Shown here: positions 51,362 to 59,286 of the stretch, in pieces
Layout of the letters: each line of letters starts with the position of its first letter
Position numbering within the stretch: position 1 is the stretch's first letter
Origin: Cyanobacteria bacterium REEB67
Lineage (GTDB): Bacteria > Cyanobacteriota > Vampirovibrionia > Obscuribacterales > Obscuribacteraceae
NCBI GenBank assembly: GCA_018971775.1
Contig: JAGXAB010000026.1
Coordinates: 1-64,000 of the forward strand
DNA length: 64,000 nucleotides
Reading direction: 5' to 3'
Translations under genes and position numbers: made by a program
The notes under the pieces: generated by a model
What the model was told of the DNA's origin: nothing
The model's database searches: none
Seen by the model: only the letters and a program-made list of their open reading frames with translations

Positions 51362-53032
51362 GTGGGCGAATCTGACCGTTCCGAGCCTGTCTTGCCGACT
51401 GTTTCGGCCGCTGCGGCCGGCGGCAATGATCAAGTGTCGATAGTTGAGAAGAAAAGTTTTAGCAATCTCAGTCGCGGTCAGTTGATCGGCACGATTGTCG
51501 GCTTGCAATTAGCCTTGCTGCTGGCCGCTCTCGATCAGACCATCGTTGCCACGGCCATGCCGCGCATCATTGCGCAGCTCAATGGCTTCGATCGCTATGC
51601 CTGGGTGACGACGGCCTATCTGCTCACTTCTACCGCTTCCGGTCCAATCTTCGCTCGTATTTCAGACATTTACGGACGCAAGTGGGTGCTCCTGGGCGCG
51701 GCGATTTTCTTTCTTTTCGCCTCCTTCCTTTGCGGCGCCTCCGGGCAGATGCCCTTAGAAATACCTGGTTGCAATGTCGACGGCATGAGCCAGCTGATCA
51801 TTTTTCGAGGCATGCAAGGTATCGGCGGCGGTGTGATTATGGCCATAGTATTCAGCGCGATCGGTGATATTTTTCCGCCGGCCGAGCGTGGCAAATATAT
51901 GGGCCTCTTTGCCGGTGTCTGGGGTCTGGCCTCGATGATCGGTCCGACTCTCGGTGGCTGGCTCACCGATCACTGGTCCTGGCGCTGGATTTTTTATGTC
52001 AACCTGCCGGTCGGTCTGGTGGCGATCGCTGTTCTCTATTTCGCTTTTCTCTATATTAAGCCGCACGGCGTGCAGCGCAAAATAGACTATTGGGGCGCTC
52101 TCACCCTTGTCGGTTTTTTAGTGCCACTCTTGCTCGGTCTCACTTTCGGCAATAGCGAAGGTTGGACTTCGGCGCGGGTAATCGGCCTGCTTTTTGCTTC
52201 GGCGACGATTTTTGTCGCTTTTGCGATTATCGAAAGACGTGTCGCCGAGCCGATCATTCCGCCTCGATTGCTGGCCATTCGCGACATCCGTCTGGCTATA
52301 GCCATACTTTTTTGCGCCTCGATCAGCATGTTTGACGTCATTCTCTTTGCGCCGCTTTTCCTGCAATCCGTACTTGGCGTCGGTGCCACCGAAGCTGGTG
52401 TGCTTTTTGCGTCGCTTACTTTGACCATGTCCATCGCCAGTGCCTCGAGCGGTCAGTTGATAAGTCGTTTCGGGCACTACAAGCTAATCGCTTCGGTCGG
52501 TTTGTCCGGTATCGCCGCCGGACTCTTTTTCCTCTCGCAGTTGGACACGACGAGTAATGCGCTCGCTCTTGTCGCTTTGCTGGCCCTGACCGGCCTTGGT
52601 CTTGGTCTGGTTATGCCTGTTTTTACACTGACGATTCAAAATGCCGCACCCCAGAATATGATTGGTGCCGCTACGGCGCTATCGCAGTTTTGCCGCTCAA
52701 TTGGGGCGACACTCGGGGCGGCGATCATGGGCGCGATCTTGCAATTGCGCTATATGGAAAGTTTAAAGGGCGTCATTCTCGAGCGGTCCGTGCCCGCCGA
52801 AATCGCCTCGGCTCTCTCAAATCCGGCTCGTTTGAGCGAAATCAAATTGATCTTGGCCGCAGCCTACGGCGAATCGGCGACGGGTCGCGAGACCGTCGTC
52901 TATTTAATCGAGCATATCAAGACATCTCTGGTTTTTGCCCTTAATGGTGTCTTTATGCTCGGTGCGCTTGTCGCTCTGCTGGGGCTGATCATCAACTTCT
53001 TCGTCGAAGAAAAGAAGCTGCGCTCGCGCTAA
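51362..53032 (+). CDS. DHA2 family (EmrB/QacA) MFS drug efflux transporter
   Basis: About 556 residues with fourteen predicted helices. LLAALDQTIVATAMPRI (motif D1 in helix 1), the motif A GPIFARISDIYGRKWVLL, and motif C GLASMIGPTLGGWLTD are clear DHA2 features. The TM1 motif with Asp fits multidrug:H+ antiport. The start is placed at GTG 51362, eight bases after AAAAGG; the in-frame TTG at 51308 would lie inside a likely promoter (TACAAT at 51329-51334). Divergent from the MBOAT gene. Substrate unknown, with no regulator adjacent. Confidence 0.92.
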   Translation: MGESDRSEPVLPTVSAAAAGGNDQVSIVEKKSFSNLSRGQLIGTIVGLQLALLLAALDQTIVATAMPRIIAQLNGFDRYAWVTTAYLLTSTASGPIFARISDIYGRKWVLLGAAIFFLFASFLCGASGQMPLEIPGCNVDGMSQLIIFRGMQGIGGGVIMAIVFSAIGDIFPPAERGKYMGLFAGVWGLASMIGPTLGGWLTDHWSWRWIFYVNLPVGLVAIAVLYFAFLYIKPHGVQRKIDYWGALTLVGFLVPLLLGLTFGNSEGWTSARVIGLLFASATIFVAFAIIERRVAEPIIPPRLLAIRDIRLAIAILFCASISMFDVILFAPLFLQSVLGVGATEAGVLFASLTLTMSIASASSGQLISRFGHYKLIASVGLSGIAAGLFFLSQLDTTSNALALVALLALTGLGLGLVMPVFTLTIQNAAPQNMIGAATALSQFCRSIGATLGAAIMGAILQLRYMESLKGVILERSVPAEIASALSNPARLSEIKLILAAAYGESATGRETVVYLIEHIKTSLVFALNGVFMLGALVALLGLIINFFVEEKKLRSR

Positions 53033-53046
53033 CCTGAGTAGCTTTT

Positions 53047-54453
53047 CTAGAGCAGTTTTTCTACAGCCTCGCGGAAAAGCTGTGTGTGCAAATCAATGTC
53101 AGCTTCTGTCGTGGCGGGAGAAATGAGCGCCATATTGTGGAAGGGCGTCATCAAAATGCCGCGGTTAAGTGCATAGAGATGCATGTAGCGATCAAGTTCG
53201 TGGTCTTCCACGGCGGCCGCTTCCGAACCGTTACGCGGCGCTTCCGGCCGGAACCAGTATTCGGCTCGGCACCCCAGTTGTTTGATGATCCAGGGCAACT
53301 TGTATTGATCGATTATTTCCTGGACGCCCTGGCAAAATTTTGTCGTCAGAGGAATCGTTTTGTCATAAGCCTCCTGGGTGAGGACGCTCTGGAGAGTGGC
53401 TCGCATGGCCGCCATGGCCAGGGCATTGCCGGCCAGAGTGCCGCCGATGCCGCCGGTGTCGCAGTCCGAAACACGAGTATTTTTGGCGATCAGATCGGCG
53501 ACTTTTTCGGTAAAGCCATAGGCCGATGCGGGTAGTCCACTGGCGATCGGTTTGCCGATAGTGAGCAAATCAGGGGTCAAGCCGTGCGCTTTTGTGTAGC
53601 CACCTGGGCCGGTGCAGATTGTGTGCGTTTCATCGATAATGAGAAGCGTGCCGTACTTTTCGCTGAGCTCTCGCACTGCTTTGTGGTAGCCTGGATCGGG
53701 GTGAATGATGCCGATATTGGTCATCACCGGCTCGATCAAGACGCAGGCGACCTGGCCGTCGGCGAGAGCTCTTTCCAGAGCGGCGATGTCGTTAAATTCG
53801 ACAACGCGAGTGGTCTCGCGCGGATTGACCGGCGGACCGATATTGCCGCGTCGCGGTCCGACTTCACCGTTATCCAGCAGGGTGGCGAAACTTTCGTCGA
53901 CTGAGCCGTGGTAGCACCAGTTGTGGACAAGCACATATTGTCTGCCCGTGATCTGACGGCAAAGGCGGATGGCGAAGCGATTGGCGTCAGTGGCGGTGAG
54001 CGCTGTTTGCCAGTAGGGCAGGCCAAATCTCTTGCTCAATTCTTCTGCCACCACTATGGAGTCTTCGCTCGGCAGCATAAATGTGGTGCCACGTCTTACC
54101 CGATCGACAATTGCTTCGACCGCCGCCGGCGGCGCATGCCCGGTCATGGCGCCGGTATCGCCCAGGCAGAGGTCGAGATATTTATGACCATCGACGCAGG
54201 TGAAATGAGCGCCACTTCCTTCTTTGACAAAGACTGGATACGGAGAGGCCCACTTGATCATCCAGTTCATCGGCACGCCGCCATGCAGGCTCTTTTTGGC
54301 CCGTTCGAAAAGTTGTCTTGAGCGCTTGTGAGTTTGCTCGAAGAGGGCGTCTTCTTCGGCCAGAAGTTTTGCCAGCTTTGAGCGATCAATATTAGCGCTA
54401 TGCGCCTTGCCTTTTTCTGCAGGCTTTGTCGTTTCTCCGGCTTGGCTGCTCAT
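53047..54453 (-). CDS. Class III PLP-dependent aminotransferase (GSA aminomutase-like)
   Basis: Protein of 468 residues. YLDLCLGDTGAMTGHAPPA near the start, LIIDETHTICTGPGG (PLP-binding Asp) and LLTIGKPIASGLPASAYGF (Schiff-base Lys) follow the order of glutamate-1-semialdehyde aminomutases. The usual GGG after the Lys is changed to ASG. A haem-pathway role is possible but the sequence is divergent; another amino-group donor is likely. Its ATG directly follows the TAA of the matrixin-like gene (bases 54454-54456), so translation is coupled. Confidence 0.85.
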   Translation of the reverse strand: MSSQAGETTKPAEKGKAHSANIDRSKLAKLLAEEDALFEQTHKRSRQLFERAKKSLHGGVPMNWMIKWASPYPVFVKEGSGAHFTCVDGHKYLDLCLGDTGAMTGHAPPAAVEAIVDRVRRGTTFMLPSEDSIVVAEELSKRFGLPYWQTALTATDANRFAIRLCRQITGRQYVLVHNWCYHGSVDESFATLLDNGEVGPRRGNIGPPVNPRETTRVVEFNDIAALERALADGQVACVLIEPVMTNIGIIHPDPGYHKAVRELSEKYGTLLIIDETHTICTGPGGYTKAHGLTPDLLTIGKPIASGLPASAYGFTEKVADLIAKNTRVSDCDTGGIGGTLAGNALAMAAMRATLQSVLTQEAYDKTIPLTTKFCQGVQEIIDQYKLPWIIKQLGCRAEYWFRPEAPRNGSEAAAVEDHELDRYMHLYALNRGILMTPFHNMALISPATTEADIDLHTQLFREAVEKLL

Positions 54454-55788
54454 TTAATGCTGTCCTTCCAATTGTTGCAGTTGTTCTTCCAGTTTTTGTG
54501 TTTGTTGCGTCGGTTGAAATTGTGGTTGAGATGGACTCTGGAATGGGCTGGTCGTATCTCTGGCCGGCTGATATTGGGAAGCGGCCAGCTGACTGGAGCT
54601 GGGATAATCTTGATAGAGCCTGGCGATCGTCTGTTTGTCCTGTTTGGTCAGGGCCGGCAGCTGGCGGTAAGACATGGCAAAATGCATGATGTCGGAATCA
54701 TTGGGAGAATGGCCGCTCAATCCAAGGGCATGGCCGATTTCGTGGAGGCAAACGCGCTTTACTTGATCATCGCTCAGTTGCTTATTGGAAGCAGATTCGT
54801 GAGTGAGAATTTGAATTTTGGATTTTTCGATCGTGCCATATGGTCCTTCTCCCTGGTAGGCCGTAGTCGTGGCGAGGCCGAGCTCGGTTGGCGCCATGCC
54901 TGGTTTTTGGGCAATGTCGTTGACGTTGGCCGTGAAAATCAAATTGAGGTCGGCCTGCTCGAGGCTGTTGACGATCTGGAAGGAGAGATGATTTTTCGAG
55001 GCTTTGGTCCAGGCTTCCAGGCATTCAAGAAAGATTGAAACATAGGCCGTTTTGAAACCGGGAACGCGACGGTCGTCCTCGATAAAAACTTTAATCGGTA
55101 GCTTTTCGCGCGGCCAGCGGTTGATATCCTTGTTGGCTTGCAGGTAAGCTAAATAATCGCCACTGCCTGTGGTGCTGCTTGAATCAAGATGTTGGCTGAC
55201 ATCTTTTTGAATATTTTGCTGTTCGCCGATGTCGGCGAGGAAGCGTTCAGCGCGCCTGCGCATTTCGGCATTGGGATTTTTGCTCAATAATCGTCTCGCC
55301 CAGACCGATGCCTGCTCGTAATCGCTCATATTCATATAAGCCAGGGCAATGTTCCAGTAGATGCTGGTATTGTTGCCGGTGCTGTATCTGAGTGCCAGTT
55401 GATAATGCTTGATTGCTTCTTGATTGTTGCCGAGCTGATAGCAGGATTCGGCAAGGGTGAAGTGGACGTTGCTCGAATAGGGGTTGGGATCGAGGAGTAT
55501 TAGCTCTTTCATGATCTGGCGTGCCTGCACGGCATGTCCTTGTTTGATCAGTGCGTCGACTTGCTCGAGTTTTTTGTAGATAAATTTGTCGCGCACCAAT
55601 TTCTGTTGAGGCGTGAGGTTGGCCGGTATGACGGAAGGTCCGCTTCTGGGCGAATTTTGCGCCTCAGCGGAAGTTGGTGCCATCGCAAATGGTATCAGGC
55701 TGCCGGCCCCGCTTGATAAAAGGCAAAGCAGCGCCAGTCGGCGCTGGCTGGCATTGAATCGGGGCGGGTGGAACAGGCGGCCGAGCAT
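54454..55788 (-). CDS. Secreted TPR protein with matrixin-like (M10) metalloprotease domain
   Basis: Protein of 444 residues with a signal peptide (cleavage near AEAQN), two or three TPR units (about 65-200), then a zinc metalloprotease domain. The site is HEIGHALGLSGHS, the metzincin HExxHxxGxxH motif, and DIMHF is the likely Met-turn. The tail is Gln/Pro/Ser-rich. Domains order: signal, TPR, protease, low-complexity tail. The TAA stop abuts the ATG of the aminotransferase. A signal-bearing TPR protease coupled to a cytoplasmic aminotransferase is odd and unexplained. Confidence 0.85.
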   Translation of the reverse strand: MLGRLFHPPRFNASQRRLALLCLLSSGAGSLIPFAMAPTSAEAQNSPRSGPSVIPANLTPQQKLVRDKFIYKKLEQVDALIKQGHAVQARQIMKELILLDPNPYSSNVHFTLAESCYQLGNNQEAIKHYQLALRYSTGNNTSIYWNIALAYMNMSDYEQASVWARRLLSKNPNAEMRRRAERFLADIGEQQNIQKDVSQHLDSSSTTGSGDYLAYLQANKDINRWPREKLPIKVFIEDDRRVPGFKTAYVSIFLECLEAWTKASKNHLSFQIVNSLEQADLNLIFTANVNDIAQKPGMAPTELGLATTTAYQGEGPYGTIEKSKIQILTHESASNKQLSDDQVKRVCLHEIGHALGLSGHSPNDSDIMHFAMSYRQLPALTKQDKQTIARLYQDYPSSSQLAASQYQPARDTTSPFQSPSQPQFQPTQQTQKLEEQLQQLEGQH

Positions 55789-55867
55789 GCTTATCTATCT
55801 AACTAAGGCGGAAGGGGAGAGCTAAATATTCCCTTCCACGCCCAGGCGGCTGTTAAGCCCTTGACGA

Positions 55868-56299
55868 CTACTTGCGCGGCGGCAAAATCGACAGTTTTTT
55901 GATGTTGCATCCAGCGGAGGCATCCATGACGGCGACAACGAATTTTTGCAGAGCATCTTCGTCGCTGTTCAAAATGACCGGAATGTCTTCCTTGCCGGCT
56001 TTAGCCTGGGCCGCTTTGATTACTTTCATCACACCGGCGGTATCGGGTGGATTGATGGCCGTGCCGTCGATTTTTATCTCGCCGTCCTTGGTAACATCGA
56101 CGTTGACCTTAACTTCTTTGGGGTCGGGCGGAGGCGGCGGGTTTTTGCTATTGACCTGCGGCGGATCGACCTTGAGCACGGCTTGGTTGACCAGGGGAGC
56201 AATCAAAATCATGATCACCAGAAGGACGAGGAAAACGTCCGTCAGGGGAGTTACGTTAATCTCGGTGAAAACCTCACCGGCTTTGCCGCCCATGGCCAT
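55868..56299 (-). CDS. exbD: ExbD/TolR family biopolymer transport protein
   Basis: Protein of 143 residues. EINVTPLTDVFLVLLVIMIL is the conserved N-terminal helix with the essential membrane Asp, followed by a Pro-rich linker and a periplasmic domain ending in KKLSILPPRK. With ExbB it would use the proton gradient to drive TonB or Tol-like machines. No ExbB or TonB lies in the window, so it is an orphan here. GAGGGGAAG lies upstream. The next gene on this strand starts 79 bases further. Confidence 0.92.
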   Translation of the reverse strand: MAMGGKAGEVFTEINVTPLTDVFLVLLVIMILIAPLVNQAVLKVDPPQVNSKNPPPPPDPKEVKVNVDVTKDGEIKIDGTAINPPDTAGVMKVIKAAQAKAGKEDIPVILNSDEDALQKFVVAVMDASAGCNIKKLSILPPRK

Positions 56300-56394
56300 A
56301 GTAGAAAGCTTCCCCTCAACGAGAGCGAGTACTGGAAGAGTATATTACCGCCTGCAGGGCCAAATCGACCACCACAATAACCCGGGTTTTGCCT

Positions 56395-56604
56395 CAGGCT
56401 GCCCTTTATGTTACAAGGCGGTCGCCGAGAAGGTCCGTCCATGCCTTGGCAGCCGCTGGTCTTGAAAGCCGGAGGAGGTTGGCACAGCTCCGCGCACCCC
56501 TCCGTAGCGCCAGTTACGCTAGGTCACGATCTGCTTCGGGAGGCAGAACTACGGGTTTAGAAAAGCCCTAAAACCCTATAGTTTTACGTCGGGCCCGACT
56601 TTTA
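56395..56604 (+). ncRNA. Candidate structured RNA
   Basis: The spacer between exbD and the next gene is rich in complementary segments: CCGTAG (56502-56507) with CTACGG (56549-56554), enclosing a TCTGC/GCAGA hairpin (56530-56546); GGAGG (56474-56478) with CCTCC nearby; and at the end GTCGGGCCCGAC (56588-56599) followed by TTTT. There is no supported frame. It does not match SRP, 6S, tmRNA or RNase P signatures I know. Boundaries are guesses. Confidence 0.3.
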
Positions 56605-56783
56605 GATTGTGTTTGTCAAGAAGATTTTGGTAGCGTCAACTATCTTCCACACTAATTTTTCTCCGAGGTCTATTCCACTTCATCAAACCCTAACTGGTCT
56701 AATGTACATACCGGCTTGTTGAGCGTGAGAAGCGCCCCGTTGAATGTTGCTATGGAAGCGAACCTAAAACGAAAAGGTTGCCT

Positions 56784-57902
56784 ATGACAATGAATCTGAA
56801 GAACAAACCCCTCTCTTTTTGGCGCCGACTCGCGAAGGCCCAGATCCACGAACACATCGACTGTTCGCTCCGCCCTTACTCCATGCTCGACATGTGGTCC
56901 AAGGTCGGTTTCGAAACGTCCAAGTTGACCTTCCCGGCCGAAATCGTTGCTCTCTGGCAGGGCCAGGGCAAGGAAAATCTCAGCGCCGAAAAGCGCGGAG
57001 CCTTCATCGCCCATTCCCGCCGCAAGGCCGCTCAGCTCTACTCCGACTGGGTGTCGTCCTACGCCAAGGAGTCGCTCAACAACTATCTCGCCGCCATCGG
57101 CTTCCACGTCCTGCCCCTCATGCATGACATGGACAACCTCACCCGTATCGTGCGCGAGCGCATCGAAGACGCGGTCAAGGACGGTCATATCGCCATCGAA
57201 TTGCGTTTCGCTCCCCAGCTCCACACCGGACCGACAGGCAGCGAAAACTCTCTCGATGACGTCATGAAGGCGACGATCGCCGGTCTCAAGGGTTCGCCGA
57301 TTCCGGTCAAGCTGATTGTCTGCGCTCTGCGTCATGAAAATGGCGAAGTCGCCGACAAGCTTGCCGACCTGGCGATCAAGTACCACCGCTACGTCGGCAA
57401 GTTTGATCTCGCCGCGAGCGAGACGACCTTCCCCGGCGTTCTGCAGTGGTGGATTCCCGCCGCCCGCAAGGTCAAGGCCGCCGGCCTCGATCTGACCATT
57501 CACCTCTGGGAAACCAATGAACCGACCGACGAGGACATCCTCGAGCTCGATGCCATCGGCATCAAGAACGTCGGTCATGGTGTGCGTGGTTTGCGTCAGG
57601 GCGGTCGCGTCATCGAGGTCTGTCTGACTTCGAATGTCGTCACCGGCCAGTACGCCACTTACGCCGACCACCCGGTCGACAGCCACTATCGGTCCGGCGT
57701 GCGCGTCACGCTCAATACCGATGGAACGCTGTTTACCCAGACCACCCTTAGCCTCGAGTATCAGCGCGTTGCTGACACTTTCGGCTGGACTGCTGCCGAC
57801 TTCCTGGCGGTGAACATCATCGCCGTCGAAGCCTCCAGCTTCTCTGCGAGCGTCAAGCGCAAGCTCATCGCTCAGTTCAAGCGCAGCTACAAAGCGCTCT
57901 GA
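56784..57902 (+). CDS. Divergent adenosine-deaminase-like amidohydrolase
   Basis: Protein of 372 residues of the metal-dependent hydrolase fold. Motifs line up with adenosine deaminases: AQIHEHIDCSLRP (metal His pair, usual HxHLDG changed to HEHIDC), LTIHLWETNEP (usual HAGE changed to HLWE), IKNVGHG, EVCLTSNV and VTLNTDGTLF (usual TDDP changed to TDGT). Key metal ligands remain but several substrate residues differ, so the substrate may not be adenosine. The ATG at 56784 is six bases after AAAAGG; a TTG at 56778 is less well spaced. Strong codon bias, ending in a double-hairpin terminator. Confidence 0.75.
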   Translation: MTMNLKNKPLSFWRRLAKAQIHEHIDCSLRPYSMLDMWSKVGFETSKLTFPAEIVALWQGQGKENLSAEKRGAFIAHSRRKAAQLYSDWVSSYAKESLNNYLAAIGFHVLPLMHDMDNLTRIVRERIEDAVKDGHIAIELRFAPQLHTGPTGSENSLDDVMKATIAGLKGSPIPVKLIVCALRHENGEVADKLADLAIKYHRYVGKFDLAASETTFPGVLQWWIPAARKVKAAGLDLTIHLWETNEPTDEDILELDAIGIKNVGHGVRGLRQGGRVIEVCLTSNVVTGQYATYADHPVDSHYRSGVRVTLNTDGTLFTQTTLSLEYQRVADTFGWTAADFLAVNIIAVEASSFSASVKRKLIAQFKRSYKAL

Positions 57903-57920
57903 GCCGACTAGTACCTTAAG

Positions 57921-57990
57921 GCGCGCCCTTTTCGGCGCGTTGATTTGCAGCAGCCCTCCTGGACAGTGTCCGGGAGGGCTTTGTCTTTTT
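57921..57990 (+). terminator. Double-hairpin terminator
   Basis: GCGCGCC/GGCGCGT around CTTTTC (57921-57940), then AGCCCTCCTGGAC/GTCCGGGAGGGCT (57952-57980) followed by TTGTCTTTTT. Confidence 0.9.
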
Positions 57991-58021
57991 CGTTTAACCA
58001 AAATATTTACGGAGACTGACC

Positions 58022-58378
58022 ATGAAACAAGTACATCACGTGGCGATCATCGCCCAGCCCGCTTTTGTCGAAGGCCTGAACATCACCTGCCCGCATTGCA
58101 GCGGCAGTGCTCGCGTGCGCGAGGATGGCAGCGCCTTCTGTACCGCCGAAGTGAAGAATTTCGCGCCCGAGCGTGAGGATACCACCCTCACCGCCATGCG
58201 CCTCGACTTCGACAAGAGGAACGGCATCACTGTCACGGACCGTCTGCTGATGGTCCCGACCATGCTCGCTAACGCCGGTTTCGCCGAAGGCCCGGAAGGT
58301 CGCTTCAATCCGGTTCTGGCCAACATCCGCGAGCCCTTCGCCCGCGGCGCCATGCTCGGCAGACGTCACCACTGCTGA
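58022..58378 (+). CDS. Hypothetical protein with one zinc-ribbon-like segment
   Basis: Protein of 118 residues. It begins MKQVHHVAIIAQPAFVEGLN and contains CPHC at residues 23-26 followed by a single Cys in GSAFC, three of the four ligands of a zinc ribbon. The C-terminus ends HHC, which could provide the fourth. No helices or signal peptide. GGAGA lies upstream of the ATG. Strong codon bias and its position between two terminators suggest a separately controlled, expressed gene. No family recognised. Confidence 0.7.
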   Translation: MKQVHHVAIIAQPAFVEGLNITCPHCSGSARVREDGSAFCTAEVKNFAPEREDTTLTAMRLDFDKRNGITVTDRLLMVPTMLANAGFAEGPEGRFNPVLANIREPFARGAMLGRRHHC

Positions 58379-58452
58379 TACCAGCACGGCCCGCTTGCAG
58401 CTTCCCCGGTATCCGTCGCAAGTCTAAGCGGCATTTACACATGCGGTGAGAC

Positions 58453-58474
58453 AGCACCTTCGAGGTGCTTTTTT
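58453..58474 (+). terminator. Rho-independent terminator
   Basis: AGCACCT and AGGTGCT pair around a TCG loop (58453-58469), followed by five T residues; GCGGC/GCCGC pairing extends it outward. Confidence 0.9.
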
Positions 58475-58518
58475 CGCCGCTTTCTTTTGGTCTGCCAAAC
58501 ATCTAACCAGGAGATTTT

Positions 58519-59214
58519 ATGACGCAAAGAAAAGCAGCCCAACCGAAGAACGAGCCGATTGTGCTCTCGGGTTCGGTTTTCCTGGACGGCATTCTGGCCG
58601 AGGACATCCCACGCGCCCGCATGCCGGCCAGACTCAACGTGGGCGACATCCGCCTGCACAACGTCAACAAGCCTGGTGAACGCCCTCGCTTCGGCGAGAA
58701 GGTTACCTTCTCCGGCTTTATCGTCGCCGGCATCTGGGACGGTAAGAAATTCCGTCGCCTTTTGCTGCGCAAGCTGGGCGCTGTCGAATCGACTTATGTC
58801 GGTCCGGTCGCCCGGCGCGAGCGCTCCATGGTCGTACTGCGCTATCTGTCGACGCTGGTGCGCCGGCAGGCAGTGTGGTTCGCCGAGGACAGCGGCTACG
58901 AGGTGACGCGCACCGTCGTGACGACGAGCTCTGCCCCGGCTGCCGACGTCGCCCCGGTCGTCGCTTCGGTTAAGGCTGAAGAGCCCGCCCCGCTGTCGAC
59001 GGTAGCTTCCGCCCCGACCACTCCGGCTACACCGCCGGTGCCGTCGACTGCCTCGGTCGCCGTTTCGGTGACCGTCAAGGTCAAGGTCCAGGTTGACGGC
59101 CAGCCGGTCGTGCGCACCACAACCGAAACGCAGCACCTCGCCGCTCGCAAGCGTCGTCGGCGCAGCCAGGCGGCTGACAAAGATCAGCTGCCCCTCTTCC
59201 CGGATCAGGTTTGA
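58519..59214 (+). CDS. Hypothetical protein, 231 residues
   Basis: N-terminal half (to about 135) is probably a compact alpha/beta domain with a basic surface (RPRFGEKVTFSGFIVAGIWD, RRLLLRKLGAVES). The second half is a Pro/Ala/Ser/Thr/Val-rich linker, then a lysine/arginine stretch (AARKRRRRSQAADKD) and a short end LPLFPDQV. The basic run may bind nucleic acid. CAGGAGA precedes the ATG. No family recognised. It lies 73 bases before the next gene on the same strand, with no terminator between, so probably co-transcribed. Confidence 0.7.
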   Translation: MTQRKAAQPKNEPIVLSGSVFLDGILAEDIPRARMPARLNVGDIRLHNVNKPGERPRFGEKVTFSGFIVAGIWDGKKFRRLLLRKLGAVESTYVGPVARRERSMVVLRYLSTLVRRQAVWFAEDSGYEVTRTVVTTSSAPAADVAPVVASVKAEEPAPLSTVASAPTTPATPPVPSTASVAVSVTVKVKVQVDGQPVVRTTTETQHLAARKRRRRSQAADKDQLPLFPDQV

Positions 59215-59286
59215 AGCCTCGCGGCTTCTTGCCTGGGCCGGGTCAACTGAACATTCCAGAACTCCTGAACAGAGAAGGAATAATAC

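Noticed and set aside
56395..56604. Identity of the structured spacer as SRP RNA, 6S RNA or RNase P RNA
   Set aside because: Core sequences of these RNAs are absent on both strands, so only an unnamed candidate is reported.
56670..58001. 443-codon minus-strand frame antisense to the ADA-like gene
   Set aside because: Amidohydrolase motifs, ribosome site and terminator support the plus strand only.
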